From positions 129,707 to 193,706 of the forward strand of contig NZ_LMKM01000023.1 in the NCBI RefSeq assembly GCF_001421515.1: a stretch of 64,000 nucleotides of DNA. Reading direction: 5' to 3'. Position numbers and translations under genes: made by a program. Positions within the stretch are counted from its first letter, which is position 1, and the number at the start of each line of letters is the position of its first letter. Shown in pieces: positions 28,316 to 38,972 of the stretch. This DNA is from Pedobacter sp. Leaf216. Its GTDB lineage: Bacteria; Bacteroidota; Bacteroidia; Sphingobacteriales; Sphingobacteriaceae. The notes under the pieces are model-generated. The model was not told where the DNA came from and searched no databases. It saw nothing but the letters and a program-made list of their open reading frames with translations.

Positions 28316-29881
28316 TTAGGGTTTTTGCCACCATACGTTTGTATTGATTGCATCTGGTCCCTGTGCTGCCACAGCGAGCTGATAACTTGTTGGGTTTGCA
28401 GATTGTACATATACCGGGTAGGTCATACGTGCCGGCATTACGCCACCATTTCTTAAACCGGCACCTTTTGGCAAAACAGGATGACCGGTGCGGCGGTACT
28501 CGAACCATTGCTGCATATCGACAAGGAATAACGAAAAATACTTCTGCAGGTGGATTTGTTCCATTTTACCTTCAGTAGATTGTGTATTATCCCAATCTAT
28601 ATCGGCTGCTGTAACATAATTGGTAAAAGCTGCGGCTGTTGTTGTGGTTGAAAATGCGGGAACCCAGTAATTAATGGCATTGGCAATCCCTGCATTGTAA
28701 TAACTCGCTGCTGATCCATTAATCCAGCCTTTTACCGCAGCTTCGGCCAAAATAAACTGCAATTCTGCATAGTTCATCAAGATACCTGTTTTGGCCGATT
28801 GTTGCAGGGATTTGGCTCCGTAAGTACTGCTTCCCAACGCTTGATCGTAAGAATAAAAATAAGCTTGTTTTACCACGCCGGCACCTATTGCATAACCACT
28901 TGGCACGCCGGAATAACCTTGCGATCCCTGGGCAATGCCCAGCCTGTTTACCCCTCCATCGCCATTGGGCGCATTGGCATCGATTCTGGGATCGGCCCAA
29001 TCTCTTAAATGTTCGATAAAAAAGCTCCCGATGGCCGGTGCCCTGAAATCCTGCACCCTTACGCCATTTACATATGGGTTAACAAAAGGATCAGTTCCGG
29101 TTAAACCTGTCCACTTTAAAGTAGCCGACTCACTGTTATTTTTCATGGTAGGATAACCGGTAGGATTGGTATCTACAATTTCTTTGATCTTTGCGATAAC
29201 CTGGGCAGAGATATCAGATTTGCCCGACACCCTTAACAATAACCTAAGGTATAATGAATTGCAGAACTTACGCCATTTGGCGATGTCGCCTTTAAATACC
29301 GGATCGCTTGAGGGGGTAATTGCCGTGCCGGCACTAAGGAGTGTATTGGCCTCTTCGAGCTGCTTAAATATATCCAGATAAATATCTTTCTGTTTATCAA
29401 AATGTGCTTCTAAAATACCCGTGCTGCCCTGGTTGGAATTGAAATAAGGAATATCACCATAGGTATCAGATAACATGGAATAAACCCACGATTGGCAGAC
29501 CAAGGAAATGCCCTGGTAAGATTTATTGGCCATGGCTGGCTGGCCTGCAAGTTTATAGATATCTTTAAAATTGGTTAGCTGTACATACCAGGCGTTCCAC
29601 AGGTAATCAGAAAAGGTACTTCTGTATTCGTATCTAAAAACTGTTCCATCGCCATCACTGATACTGACGGTAACCTGCATCAGTTCGTTGTTAAAGTTGC
29701 GGTTACGGGTCATCCCTGCTGTAAGCGTATTTACCAGGGCGGGGGCCAGTAACTTATCTGGTGTTGTATTGAGGATATTGATCGGATCGATATTGATCTC
29801 TTCAAAGTTTTTATCGCATGATGAAAGCGTTGTAACTGACAGCATTAAAATGCCGATAGTTTTATATAGGTTCTTTTTCAT
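28316..29881 (-). CDS. SusD/RagB-family lipoprotein (SusD-like_2 type)
   Basis: A 521-residue lipoprotein with lipobox TTLSSC and mature start DKNFEEINIDPINI. Motifs of the SusD-like_2 group include LLAPALVNTLTAGMTRNRNF, YVQLTNFKDIY, SYQGISLVCQSWVYSMLSDT followed by YGDIPYF, LYLRLLLRVSGK, LNYAELQFILAEAA-type text (here MNYAELQFILAEAAVKGW) and LQKYFSLFLVDMQQWFEYRR near the end. It follows SusC after 11 bp and would form the lid of that transporter. Confidence 0.96.
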   Translation of the reverse strand: MKKNLYKTIGILMLSVTTLSSCDKNFEEINIDPINILNTTPDKLLAPALVNTLTAGMTRNRNFNNELMQVTVSISDGDGTVFRYEYRSTFSDYLWNAWYVQLTNFKDIYKLAGQPAMANKSYQGISLVCQSWVYSMLSDTYGDIPYFNSNQGSTGILEAHFDKQKDIYLDIFKQLEEANTLLSAGTAITPSSDPVFKGDIAKWRKFCNSLYLRLLLRVSGKSDISAQVIAKIKEIVDTNPTGYPTMKNNSESATLKWTGLTGTDPFVNPYVNGVRVQDFRAPAIGSFFIEHLRDWADPRIDANAPNGDGGVNRLGIAQGSQGYSGVPSGYAIGAGVVKQAYFYSYDQALGSSTYGAKSLQQSAKTGILMNYAELQFILAEAAVKGWINGSAASYYNAGIANAINYWVPAFSTTTTAAAFTNYVTAADIDWDNTQSTEGKMEQIHLQKYFSLFLVDMQQWFEYRRTGHPVLPKGAGLRNGGVMPARMTYPVYVQSANPTSYQLAVAAQGPDAINTNVWWQKP

Positions 29882-29892
29882 TTTTTAAAAGA

Positions 29893-32800
29893 TTATATGC
29901 CTATTGATAAATTGAAACCATAGGTTCTGGTTGAAGGAAATTGACCGATTTCAAACCCGGTAACAATATCAGAACCGCTGAGTGTACCAAATTCGGGATC
30001 GAACATTGGCCAGGGCGACCAGATAAACAGGTTACGGCCGTAAAGCCCGAAGGTTACCGACGATAGACCTAGTTTTTTAACAAAACGCGGATTGAACTTA
30101 TAATTTAAAGCGGCTTCTCTGAATTTGATAAAATCGGTACTAAAAGTACTTCCTTCTGCATTATCAGCGCCCATATGCGAGCGGTAATACTCATCTATAT
30201 CATAGGCAACAGTGGTATTTTTCACATAAGATCCATCAGCCAGCTGCACAACGCCTTCGCCAACAATGCCGTTGTACCTGCCTGGCAAGGTACTGGTAAG
30301 CTTGCCCTGTTCTACCATTTTGTAGTTCAATAAAGAATGTGCAACCGCGCCAACCTGTGCATCAAAAAGAACGTTTAAACTCAGGTTTTTATAGGCAAAA
30401 GTACTGCCGATGCTAAATTTGTATTTTGCCATGGTATTGCCCAGGTAAACCACATCATTGGTAATTTTTGCAAAACCTGTTGTGGCATCGTAAACCACAT
30501 TTCCCTGCGGATCGCGTACATAGCCCCTGCCGTATAAATCGCCCATACTACCGCCAACCTTGGCCACAATCTGGCCACCTGCAACGGGCCCTGTTCTTAA
30601 GATGATGGAACTATCCGTTAATGCTTTAATTACGTTTGAGTTGGATGCAAATGTTGCATTAACCGTCCATTTAAAGCCACCTTTGGTAGTAACCGGTGTT
30701 CCGTTCAGTGCAATTTCGACACCTGTATTGTTTACTTGCCCTGCATTAATCAGTGCCTGGTTATAACCAGAAGAACGGTCTACTATCCGCGTTAAAATCT
30801 GGTTTTTGGTATTTCCGGCATAAACGGCAACATCAAGTCCTAATCTTCCTTTAAACAAGCTAATCTCTGTACCCACCTCATAAGTGGTTGTTTTGAGTGG
30901 TTTTAAGTTTTCGTTAGGTAAAATGGTAGGGTTTACCAATGAGCTATCGGGATAGGTACCGTTTGCAGCCAATGAATAAGTATATGCTGTGCGATAAGGA
31001 GTTGTACCACCGCTGCCTACCTGAGAAACTGAAGCCCGGAGTTTGGCAAAGCTGATTACTTTTGGAAGTTTAAAAAACTCAGACAATACGAAACTGGAAC
31101 TGATTGCGGGATAGAAAAAGCCCACGTTGTCTTTTCTGGTGGCGGTTGCCAGTACGCTACTCCAATCTTTACGTCCGGTAAGTTCTACATAGAAATAATT
31201 TTTATAGTTGGTAGATAAAACCCCGTAAAAACTGTTGATGCGGTACCTACTGGTATCTGGAATGGAAATTAACGGGTATAAATTATTCTCTAGCTCGTAC
31301 ACATTTGGAATTGCCAAACCATCGGCCCGCAGATCGGATTTATTGTATTTATTCCTTAATTCACTTCCGCCCAATGTGGCATTGATACTGAAATTTTTAC
31401 TGATCTTTTTATCATACCTTAACAGGAAATCGATATTGGTTTCTTGTGCATTGATGTGCTGTTTACGGACTGAGCCTTGTGGCAAACGGCTTCCTGCATC
31501 ATATGGGCGTTCCTGCGCACGGCGTTCTTCTGAATAATCGATGCTCGACCGCAGCAAAAGGCTTAATTCTTTATTAAACTGATAGCTGGCCTGGATATTT
31601 GCAGTTACATTGTTACGGCCTGTTTTATTGATAAATTCGTTTACCACAGCATAAGGGTTTTCGGGAAAAGAACTGAAGGGGTACTTGATGGATAAGTTTT
31701 CTTTTCCAATTGCCCAATAATTCCTGATCATATCCAGACTGGCGTTTGGCTGCCAAAAAATGAACCAATACATTAACGATTGGTTACCATAACCCGCGCC
31801 CGGCAGGTTATCGCTGTACCTGTTACCGTAATTAACCTTTGTTGTTATTTTAAGCTTCTTTGTAACATCGGTATTGGTCGATAAGGTAATTGTGGTGCGC
31901 TCTACGCCTGTTTTAGGGATGATCCAGGTATTGTTCTGATTGGTTACGGAAAAACGGGCGGTTGTATTTTTATACCTGCCATCCAAACTCAACGAGTTGG
32001 TTAAGTTTTCGCCTGTACTGAAGAAATCCCTGATCTCATTTTTGTACGGTACCCATGGTGTTCGGGTTTTACCTGCGGCTTGTGTAACCGGATCGTATTG
32101 AAAGAACATTTGTCCGTCAAAACGGGGTCCGTAAGCAGAACTGGTTCCGCTGGTACTTGCCCCATCGGCACTTGCGCCGTAAGAATAATAAGATGCACCA
32201 TCTAACCCCTGCCCATACTCATATTGCAGATCTGGCCAGCGGTTAACCTCTTCGAATGATCCGTTGGAAGTGAACCTTATATTTACTTTTTTATGTTTGG
32301 CATTTCCCGATTTAGTGGTTACAATTACAGCTCCGTTTGCGCCTCGCTGCCCATACAACGCCGCTGCACCAGGACCTTTTAACACGGTTACACTTTCAAT
32401 ATCTTCAGGGTTGATGTCGTTGATGGTACTCCCGTAATCGGCAGGCATGTTGTCGCTTCCTGTTCCGTACACACCGTCGGATCCATTTGCGGTTCTTCTG
32501 CCGCCGCTGTTGTTAATTACTACTCCATCCAGTACAATCAGTGCTTCGTTATCGCCTGTCAGGTTATTTTCGCCGCGCAAGATAATTTTATTGGAACCTG
32601 CTGGTCCGCTGTTTGATCTCACCAGGTTAAGCCCGGCTACCTTACCCGAAAGTGCATCCGTCCAGTTGGTAGAAACCGCATCTGTTAACTGGTTGCTATC
32701 AATCTTTGTTACCGCATAACCAAGGGCTTTTTCCTGCCTTTTAATGCCCAGGGCTGTTACCACTACATCATCGAGCGAATTATCTGCTGCTACGAGTTTA

Positions 32801-33390
32801 AAATTAACACTTGTTGTAGCGGCATTGCTTACTTTAACCTGTTGGCGTTTTGCAACCTGGTAAGAAATAAACCTGGCTTCAACGGTGTAAGTTCCCTGTG
32901 CAAGGTTAAAATTATACTCGCCATTGTTATTGGTTTGCCCAACAATGTTCAGCTCTACAATTTTAATGGTTGCTGCTGGAATGGGCTGGTTATTCTCATC
33001 CAAAACGGTTCCTTTTAGTCTACCTGTTGATGTGCTTTTTGCAATGATGAGGATATTGCCAGTACCATTTGCTTTATAAGTAAATGGCAGTCCTTTTAAA
33101 AGCAGATCCAGTATTTCGTTTACGGGCCTGAGTCCGCGGGATACATAAACCTTTCTTTGGTCATCAAGCTGGTTGTTATTATAGGCGATATTGTTCCCGC
33201 TGAGCTTTTCTAAAGTTTCGAAAGCTTTTTTGAGGGTTACCCCGTTGGCTTCGAATAAAATTTTCTTTTCACTTTGTGCATTTGCATCTTGCTGGAAAGC
33301 GAGCAGGGTTGTTATGATTATGGCCATTAACGCCATAACTTTTAAGGAATACTGATGGATGTTTTTCATCCACCGGTTATTAATTTTCAT
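29893..33390 (-). CDS. SusC-family TonB-linked transporter with N-terminal STN signalling domain
   Basis: About 1165 residues from the ATG that opens the signal peptide (MKINNRWMKNIHQYSLK, ending at ANAQ); 26 in-frame codons upstream do not look like signal sequence. Residues after the signal form a secretin/TonB short N-terminal (STN) domain (LFEANGVTLKKAFETLEKLS, then LPFTYKANGTGNILII). Next are the carboxypeptidase-regulatory-like domain (LKGTVLDENNQPIPAATI), the TonB-box region (LDDVVVTALGIKRQEKALGY), the plug (IESVTVLKGPGAAALYGQRG) and the barrel ending FNLSIGI. The STN domain is the part that contacts a FecR anti-sigma factor, and FecR and FecI genes lie directly upstream. Import and self-induction are therefore linked. 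Confidence 0.96.
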   Translation of the reverse strand: MKINNRWMKNIHQYSLKVMALMAIIITTLLAFQQDANAQSEKKILFEANGVTLKKAFETLEKLSGNNIAYNNNQLDDQRKVYVSRGLRPVNEILDLLLKGLPFTYKANGTGNILIIAKSTSTGRLKGTVLDENNQPIPAATIKIVELNIVGQTNNNGEYNFNLAQGTYTVEARFISYQVAKRQQVKVSNAATTSVNFKLVAADNSLDDVVVTALGIKRQEKALGYAVTKIDSNQLTDAVSTNWTDALSGKVAGLNLVRSNSGPAGSNKIILRGENNLTGDNEALIVLDGVVINNSGGRRTANGSDGVYGTGSDNMPADYGSTINDINPEDIESVTVLKGPGAAALYGQRGANGAVIVTTKSGNAKHKKVNIRFTSNGSFEEVNRWPDLQYEYGQGLDGASYYSYGASADGASTSGTSSAYGPRFDGQMFFQYDPVTQAAGKTRTPWVPYKNEIRDFFSTGENLTNSLSLDGRYKNTTARFSVTNQNNTWIIPKTGVERTTITLSTNTDVTKKLKITTKVNYGNRYSDNLPGAGYGNQSLMYWFIFWQPNASLDMIRNYWAIGKENLSIKYPFSSFPENPYAVVNEFINKTGRNNVTANIQASYQFNKELSLLLRSSIDYSEERRAQERPYDAGSRLPQGSVRKQHINAQETNIDFLLRYDKKISKNFSINATLGGSELRNKYNKSDLRADGLAIPNVYELENNLYPLISIPDTSRYRINSFYGVLSTNYKNYFYVELTGRKDWSSVLATATRKDNVGFFYPAISSSFVLSEFFKLPKVISFAKLRASVSQVGSGGTTPYRTAYTYSLAANGTYPDSSLVNPTILPNENLKPLKTTTYEVGTEISLFKGRLGLDVAVYAGNTKNQILTRIVDRSSGYNQALINAGQVNNTGVEIALNGTPVTTKGGFKWTVNATFASNSNVIKALTDSSIILRTGPVAGGQIVAKVGGSMGDLYGRGYVRDPQGNVVYDATTGFAKITNDVVYLGNTMAKYKFSIGSTFAYKNLSLNVLFDAQVGAVAHSLLNYKMVEQGKLTSTLPGRYNGIVGEGVVQLADGSYVKNTTVAYDIDEYYRSHMGADNAEGSTFSTDFIKFREAALNYKFNPRFVKKLGLSSVTFGLYGRNLFIWSPWPMFDPEFGTLSGSDIVTGFEIGQFPSTRTYGFNLSIGI

Positions 33391-33509
33391 ATCTTTACTA
33401 AGTTTTGCTTTGTCAAATGAGTTTAAACAGTTTTTAGGGCTCGGAATGTGTCCAGCATTTCGGGCCATTTTTCGTTTTTAGTAGTTTTACTTCATATCTA
33501 TCTTATCGT

Positions 33510-34514
33510 TTATTGTTCATAAATGATTACTTTGTTTTCATAGATTTTGTATTTTGAGCCGGTCAGTTTAGCTATGGTTTCCATAATCTGTTTTGCCGAG
33601 CATTTATCAAATTTTGCAGTAAGCTTAATTTCTTTTAAGGCTTCTGTCTTGATTGAAATATCAAGGTCGTACTCGCGGCCAATTACCTCAGCAATCTCAC
33701 TCAGGGGTTTGTCGTAAAAAAAGAGTTTATATTCTCTCCAACTGTCGAAGTCGATGGCGTTAACATTTTGTTTTGATGCCATTCCGGTAAATTTATTCAC
33801 GGTAAGCTGCTCATTTGGTAAAAGAAAATGAGCCGGGGCTGTTGTATTTTTACGCTTCACTACTACGCCTACCTTACCACTATGCACGGTAATGGTGATA
33901 TTTTTTAATGATTGATAGGCATTAATGTTGAAGGATGTGCCTAAAACCGTGGTGCTTACTTTTCCGGTGTATACAATAAAAGGCTGCTTGCTGCGATGCT
34001 GAACATCGAAAAAAGCTTCTCCCTCAAGATAAACAATTCTTTTGCCGGTATTAAAATTTTGAGCATAGCGGATTTTACTGTCGCCGTTAAGGTAAATATT
34101 CGACCCATCGGGCATGGTTACCAGCCTTTTCTGGCCGCTTGGATTGTAGATTTCATTATAGGTAACGGCGCTTTTTGCAGGATGGAAATTATTGAAATAT
34201 ACGATAGGCAATAGGGCTACAATAATTATAGCGGCTGCTATTTTAAGGTAATTGAGCAGTTTGATTTTTTTGGCAAGGGGTAAATTAACCTCTTTTGTTT
34301 TTTCGATATGCTGCTGAATGGCCGACCAGCTTTTTTGCTGGTTTACAGGTTTATTTAAGTAGTAATCGGCGGTTTCGAATGCCTGTAGGGTATCTCTAAA
34401 AATTTGCTGATTTTGCAAACTGCTGTCAACCCATATTAGTAAATCCGTTAAATCTTCACTACGGATGGTTTTTTTGCTGTAATCTTCTATTAATTTATAG
34501 TAACGTTCGTTCAT
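33510..34514 (-). CDS. FecR-family anti-sigma factor
   Basis: A 334-residue inner-membrane protein. The cytoplasmic N-terminus (about 1-85) is charged; one membrane segment follows (IAAAIIIVALLPIVYFNNF), then the periplasmic FecR domain (GQKRLVTMPDGSNIYLNGDS, EGEAFFDVQH, TTVLGTSFNINAY) and a C-terminal DUF4974-type part (LSEIAEVIGREYDLDI, IMETIAKLTGSKYKI). It should hold the FecI-like sigma factor until the STN domain of the SusC protein signals substrate uptake. It lies between the sigma gene and susC on the same strand. Confidence 0.95.
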   Translation of the reverse strand: MNERYYKLIEDYSKKTIRSEDLTDLLIWVDSSLQNQQIFRDTLQAFETADYYLNKPVNQQKSWSAIQQHIEKTKEVNLPLAKKIKLLNYLKIAAAIIIVALLPIVYFNNFHPAKSAVTYNEIYNPSGQKRLVTMPDGSNIYLNGDSKIRYAQNFNTGKRIVYLEGEAFFDVQHRSKQPFIVYTGKVSTTVLGTSFNINAYQSLKNITITVHSGKVGVVVKRKNTTAPAHFLLPNEQLTVNKFTGMASKQNVNAIDFDSWREYKLFFYDKPLSEIAEVIGREYDLDISIKTEALKEIKLTAKFDKCSAKQIMETIAKLTGSKYKIYENKVIIYEQ

Positions 34515-34633
34515 TTAATCGCTGTTCTACCGGTAAGACAGCATAAACGGATATTATACGTAGCGAAAAATATTAAGTTACCATTAACAAAATGTTAAGT
34601 GGCGGGATATACCTTTAGTATGGAATAGAGCGA

Positions 34634-35200
34634 TTAAATGGTGGGCCGGTTGGTGGTATATGAACGGAAATTTCTCAGTGCCTGGTAAAGCAAGGTTTCT
34701 ACCGTTCGTACTGAAATGCCTAAAAGATCGGCAATGGTATCTTTTCCAAGCAGATCTATTCGGCTCATTAAAAGTACTTCACGCTGCCTAGATGGTAAAA
34801 GATCTATCAGGGCTATAATTTCGGTATAGGATTCTCTACTGGTTAACAATTCTTGCGGATTTAAATGGCTATCGGGATACTCAAGTGTATTTTGATGATC
34901 GTTTAAGCTTAGCAACGTTAGCTTTGCCCGCTGAATTGCATTAAAAGACAGGTTTTTGGCAGATGTAAACAGATAATTTTTAACCGACTTTACCTCGAGA
35001 TGGTTCCGTTTATCCCATAATCGCATAAAAAGATCGGCGATTAATTCTTCTGCCTTATTGTAATCTTTAACATAAATGGAACTAAACTTACATAAGGGAG
35101 CATAATATCGGTGAAAAAGTATTTCGAGTGCAAGGCGGTCTTCATTCATTAATAAAGACATTAAATCTTCATCACTTTTGCTTAAATATACATCCCTCAT
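34634..35200 (-). CDS. FecI-like ECF sigma-70 factor
   Basis: A 188-residue sigma factor. Region 2 is LALEILFHRYYAPLCKFSSI, then KAEELIADLFMRLWDKR and NYLFTSAKNLSFNAIQR; region 4 is LPSRQREVLLMSRIDLLGKD followed by TIADLLGISVRTVETLLYQA. This is the family that pairs with FecR in Bacteroidota. A -7 match (TAATTTTG, 35216-35209 on the minus strand) ends 8 nt before the ATG. It probably transcribes the SusC-SusD-DUF5689 genes once released. Confidence 0.95.
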   Translation of the reverse strand: MRDVYLSKSDEDLMSLLMNEDRLALEILFHRYYAPLCKFSSIYVKDYNKAEELIADLFMRLWDKRNHLEVKSVKNYLFTSAKNLSFNAIQRAKLTLLSLNDHQNTLEYPDSHLNPQELLTSRESYTEIIALIDLLPSRQREVLLMSRIDLLGKDTIADLLGISVRTVETLLYQALRNFRSYTTNRPTI

Positions 35201-35313
35201 CTTGCAGGCAAAATTAGTCTGCCTTCGTTAGCTTAATATTAACGCAGTTTTGCCTTTAAGTTAGCTATGTATTAATTTGATTATAAAAGGGTGCAGTTTG
35301 AGCGTATTGACTG

Positions 35314-36096
35314 CTACTCCGTAAAAACCGTCATTGGGTCTATTTCTTTAAACAGGTAGGGTTTGTGTTTGCGCATTGTGCCATAACTCAATTCAGAGGG
35401 CATATTTTCTTTCATCGTATTGATATCTTCAGTGGTTATCTTCCTGTTTAGTATATCATATTCTACTCTTGTTTGTTGGCCGGCACCTACATTATAGGTT
35501 TCCATATAGGTAAATACCAGCTCATTATCAATAAAGCGGTACCTGGTTTCTCGGTTGCCTACGGGGCCACTACCAAAGGTTGAAATGATTAAATTTCTTT
35601 GTTCATCTATTTTGATGTCTTCACTATCATATTGCTGATAATCGCCGTTGATGTATTCGGCACCAATGGCCTGCCAGGAAGCAGCATATAAACGGTAACC
35701 GCCCGCGGGCTGCTTAAACAAAACTAGGGTAGGACGCAAATCGGTACTGTCTGTTTTGTTCTGAAGCACCAAAACCACATCTTCCAGGTTATCGTTATCG
35801 AGTAGCCCTTTCGCATCCATCGCAATTTGGTACGGTTCGGTTACAAAATCTTCAACAGTGTTTCCCTGCTGTGGAAATTCGACATCTGCTATTGGTTTTG
35901 CATCGCTATTTTTTGCCTGAAGAATTACTTTTTGAGTATCGGCAGCAGCCTGTACGGCACTATCGGGATTACTGGTTGCTGCTGCCAGCTGTGGTTTCAT
36001 GCCCGCACCAAACCAATGTAATTTATAAACAAACACCACTGCAAGTAAAAATATAACGGCTATAAAGGCAACGATAATTTTTGTCTGTTTTTTCAT
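35314..36096 (-). CDS. Membrane-anchored protein of unknown function
   Basis: About 260 residues from the ATG that precedes the membrane segment (MKKQTKIIVAFIAVIFLLAV); an ATG nine codons earlier is also open. After the single N-terminal membrane segment comes a low-complexity Ala/Gln-rich linker and a globular periplasmic part with GLLDNDNLEDVVLVLQNK (an Asp-rich, FG-GAP-like or calcium-loop-like motif), LVLFKQPAGGYRLYAAS and ITTEDINTMKENMP. I do not recognise a family. It is divergent from the MscS gene and separated from fecI by about 110 bp. Confidence 0.7.
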   Translation of the reverse strand: MKKQTKIIVAFIAVIFLLAVVFVYKLHWFGAGMKPQLAAATSNPDSAVQAAADTQKVILQAKNSDAKPIADVEFPQQGNTVEDFVTEPYQIAMDAKGLLDNDNLEDVVLVLQNKTDSTDLRPTLVLFKQPAGGYRLYAASWQAIGAEYINGDYQQYDSEDIKIDEQRNLIISTFGSGPVGNRETRYRFIDNELVFTYMETYNVGAGQQTRVEYDILNRKITTEDINTMKENMPSELSYGTMRKHKPYLFKEIDPMTVFTE

Positions 36097-36323
36097 GAGC
36101 GATCTTCTAATTTTGAATGGCAATAAGGATTAAACCACCAAAGGCGATAAATGTTGATTAAAATTATACGATTTCTGTTCAAATGAACATTAGTTTGTTA
36201 AATACTTTATCAATTATTCAATTCGTTGTTATAGCCAGTGGCATTATCTATAAAATCAATTCAAATCGTTATTTTTGACCCTACATTCCTGCAAAAAAAG
36301 ATATTCAATACTTTTAAAACCCA

Positions 36324-38684
36324 ATGATAACAAGAAATTCTTTCTCCATAGCTATCCGAAACTTTTTGCCTATACTTTTCATCTTATTTTTTACGGGCGA
36401 AACATTTGCACAAAAAGGTAAACCTGTAGATAAGAGTCAGGATGTATCTCTCCTTTCAGATTCTGCTACTCTTACCAAAGGCGATTACCTTGCCCATTTG
36501 GAAAAAGTTTTCGAGGTGGTAAATAAAGTACCTGTAACGGTTTCTTCCTTTAAAAAATTAAGACCAATAGAAGCGCATTTAACGCAGGATGAAGCTGCAC
36601 TTGCCTTGCTGAAAAGCAGACTGACGCAAAGCGATCGCACAATGAACCTGCAGAATTTGCAGATGGACGAAACCTTGCTAAAAGAGCTGAGAAGCAATAA
36701 TAAAGACTGCTTGGCAGACCTTGATGAATATGAAAAGGAATTGCGGGCACTTAAAACTGAAATTCTTAACCTGCGAAAGGATACTGTACTGATTAAAGTA
36801 TTTACGCAACCTGCCATGCGCATCATGTTTAAAGATCAGTTTGCGGAGCTAAAGAAGAAACGTGTTGTGATGGACAGTTTACTTAAAACCACCACCTTAA
36901 CAATAAATAATTTACAGGCCAGAACATCTTCGAACCTGATTAACATTAAGGAGTTGATGTACCTTACCGATAACCAGCTTGATGCTGTGAGTATAAAAGC
37001 TTTTGGCAAAGAACGACGTTACCTTTGGGAATCGGTAAACCGACCGGCCAATAAAAGCATGGGTTTCCGGAGGTTTATTAAGGGTGAACAGGAAATTTCG
37101 GGTTATTATTTTGTATACACCAGGAGCAGTAGAGCGTTGCTGCTATTTACCTGCGCGGTATTTTTCTTTTGGGTATTTTTTAATTTCAGAAGCGTAAAAC
37201 AGCGCGGCCGTTTAGAAACCCTTGATGGTTTTTCGTTAATCAGTCCGCAGCCCTACCTCATTACCTTTATTATGCTTTTTGCACTGGCCCCCATTTTCGA
37301 TCTGCGGGCCCCTGCGCTTTACATAGAAGCGGTACAGGTGATATTGGCCATATTGCTCACGGTATTTTTCCGTAAAAAATTAGACGCAAAGCTATTTTAT
37401 TATTGGTGCATATTTGTGGTATTGCTCCTTGCCCCGGTTTTTCTGCGCTTACTGGGTATGCCACCGAGATACCAACGCTGGTTATTGCTTTTTTTAACCA
37501 TTAGTTCAGTTATTTATGGCTTAAACGTGTGGAAAATGCTTGATGAGAAAACCAAAAGGTATAAAATGATTCTGACCACTGGCTTTATTTATACCGCTTT
37601 TGCCATAATCGCTATCTTTTGTAACCTTTTCGGCCGTTTTACACTTACACAAATTTTCTATTCTACCGGCGTAAGCTCGCTGTTGAATGCCATTTCACTC
37701 ACCATACTGGCGAAAGTATTGGTAGAGGCTTTCTTACTGCAAATGAAGAGCAGCAGGATTAGAAAAGGGTTTCCGGAACACTTCGACTGGCAGCCTGTAA
37801 TTAACGGGCTTAAAAGACTAACAGGAATTGGTGCCACCATAATCTGGTTTGTAATTTTTACTACCAACCTTAATATTTTTAACGGACTTTACGAATCGGT
37901 AATGGAAATCCTGACGGAGAAAAGAGTCATCGGAAGTTTCTCTTTTACCTTCGGCGGCATTGTTCTTTTTCTGGGCATTATCTGGATTGCCAACTTCTTG
38001 CAAAAATATATTGCCTACTTTTTCGGTGATACCGGAGATGATAGTTTTGATGACAATAAAGGTGAACGTTCAAAACTATTGGTTACGCGTTTGGTATTGC
38101 TGATTGGCGGATTTATGATTGCGGTTGCTGCATCGGGCTTACCGATTGATAAAATAACGGTTATTCTTGGTGCACTGGGTGTGGGAATTGGATTAGGCTT
38201 GCAAAACATTGTGAGCAATTTCGTTTCGGGCATTATCCTCATTTTTGATAAGACGATACGTATCGGCGATATTGTTGAATTGAGCAATAAAAAAGGTAGG
38301 GTAAAAGAAATCGGTGTACGCGCAAGTACACTCCTGAGCGATGAAGGTGCAGAAATTATTATCCCCAACGGCTCTATATTATCGAATAACATCATCAACT
38401 GGACGCTGAGCAACAACCAGATGCGTGTAGATATTTCACTTTTAATTGCTAAACCTTTTAACTCTACAGAAGTTGTTGGTTTAATTAGGGAGATCATTAC
38501 TGCAAACAATAATGTGTTTATAAGCAAAGAACCAATTATTATGATCAGTCCGGTAAGTAAGCTGAATAGCACCATTAATATTTATTTTTGGTGTAAGGAT
38601 ATTTCGAAAGCTGATTTAACCCGAAGTATGGTAAATGAACAGATTTTTGAAGCGTTTGAACAGAAGGGTATAGAAATTTTGTAA
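36324..38684 (+). CDS. Large MscS-family mechanosensitive channel
   Basis: A 786-residue protein. A signal peptide (IRNFLPILFILFFTGETFAQ) leads into a periplasmic helical region with heptad-like text (LAHLEKVFEVVNKV, LDEYEKELRALKTEILNLRK) up to about residue 230. About eight to eleven membrane segments follow. The MscS core begins near residue 590: SGLPIDKITVILGALGVGIG, LGLQNIVSNFVSGIILIFDK and TIRIGDIVELSNKKGRVKEI, then the cytoplasmic beta and alpha/beta parts (IPNGSILSNNIINWTLSN). It should release solutes under osmotic downshock. The long periplasmic part resembles large MscS homologs such as MscK or YbdG-like types. A -7 match (TATTTTTG, 36270-36277) lies upstream. Confidence 0.93.
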   Translation: MITRNSFSIAIRNFLPILFILFFTGETFAQKGKPVDKSQDVSLLSDSATLTKGDYLAHLEKVFEVVNKVPVTVSSFKKLRPIEAHLTQDEAALALLKSRLTQSDRTMNLQNLQMDETLLKELRSNNKDCLADLDEYEKELRALKTEILNLRKDTVLIKVFTQPAMRIMFKDQFAELKKKRVVMDSLLKTTTLTINNLQARTSSNLINIKELMYLTDNQLDAVSIKAFGKERRYLWESVNRPANKSMGFRRFIKGEQEISGYYFVYTRSSRALLLFTCAVFFFWVFFNFRSVKQRGRLETLDGFSLISPQPYLITFIMLFALAPIFDLRAPALYIEAVQVILAILLTVFFRKKLDAKLFYYWCIFVVLLLAPVFLRLLGMPPRYQRWLLLFLTISSVIYGLNVWKMLDEKTKRYKMILTTGFIYTAFAIIAIFCNLFGRFTLTQIFYSTGVSSLLNAISLTILAKVLVEAFLLQMKSSRIRKGFPEHFDWQPVINGLKRLTGIGATIIWFVIFTTNLNIFNGLYESVMEILTEKRVIGSFSFTFGGIVLFLGIIWIANFLQKYIAYFFGDTGDDSFDDNKGERSKLLVTRLVLLIGGFMIAVAASGLPIDKITVILGALGVGIGLGLQNIVSNFVSGIILIFDKTIRIGDIVELSNKKGRVKEIGVRASTLLSDEGAEIIIPNGSILSNNIINWTLSNNQMRVDISLLIAKPFNSTEVVGLIREIITANNNVFISKEPIIMISPVSKLNSTINIYFWCKDISKADLTRSMVNEQIFEAFEQKGIEIL

Positions 38685-38972
38685 AGCCGTTAGTCGGCAC
38701 TACTATGTGAGCGTAACGTTCTAAACGATTTACGATTAAGCGCTCTTTTGAAACGAGCATTAGCATGAAAGATAGATCGATTACCATGGGATTTTTCGGC
38801 TACGGTGCACGCTGCCCGAAATAACGAAGCCTACGGTCTTGTTTCTTAAACGGGCGCATAAATAGCTTAAGGATTATATCGTTGTACAAAAAATTACGCT
38901 TAAACTTTTTTTTAAAAATGTTAGCACAAACATTTGACAGATAATTCGGCATGTGTTTTTTATATTTAAAGC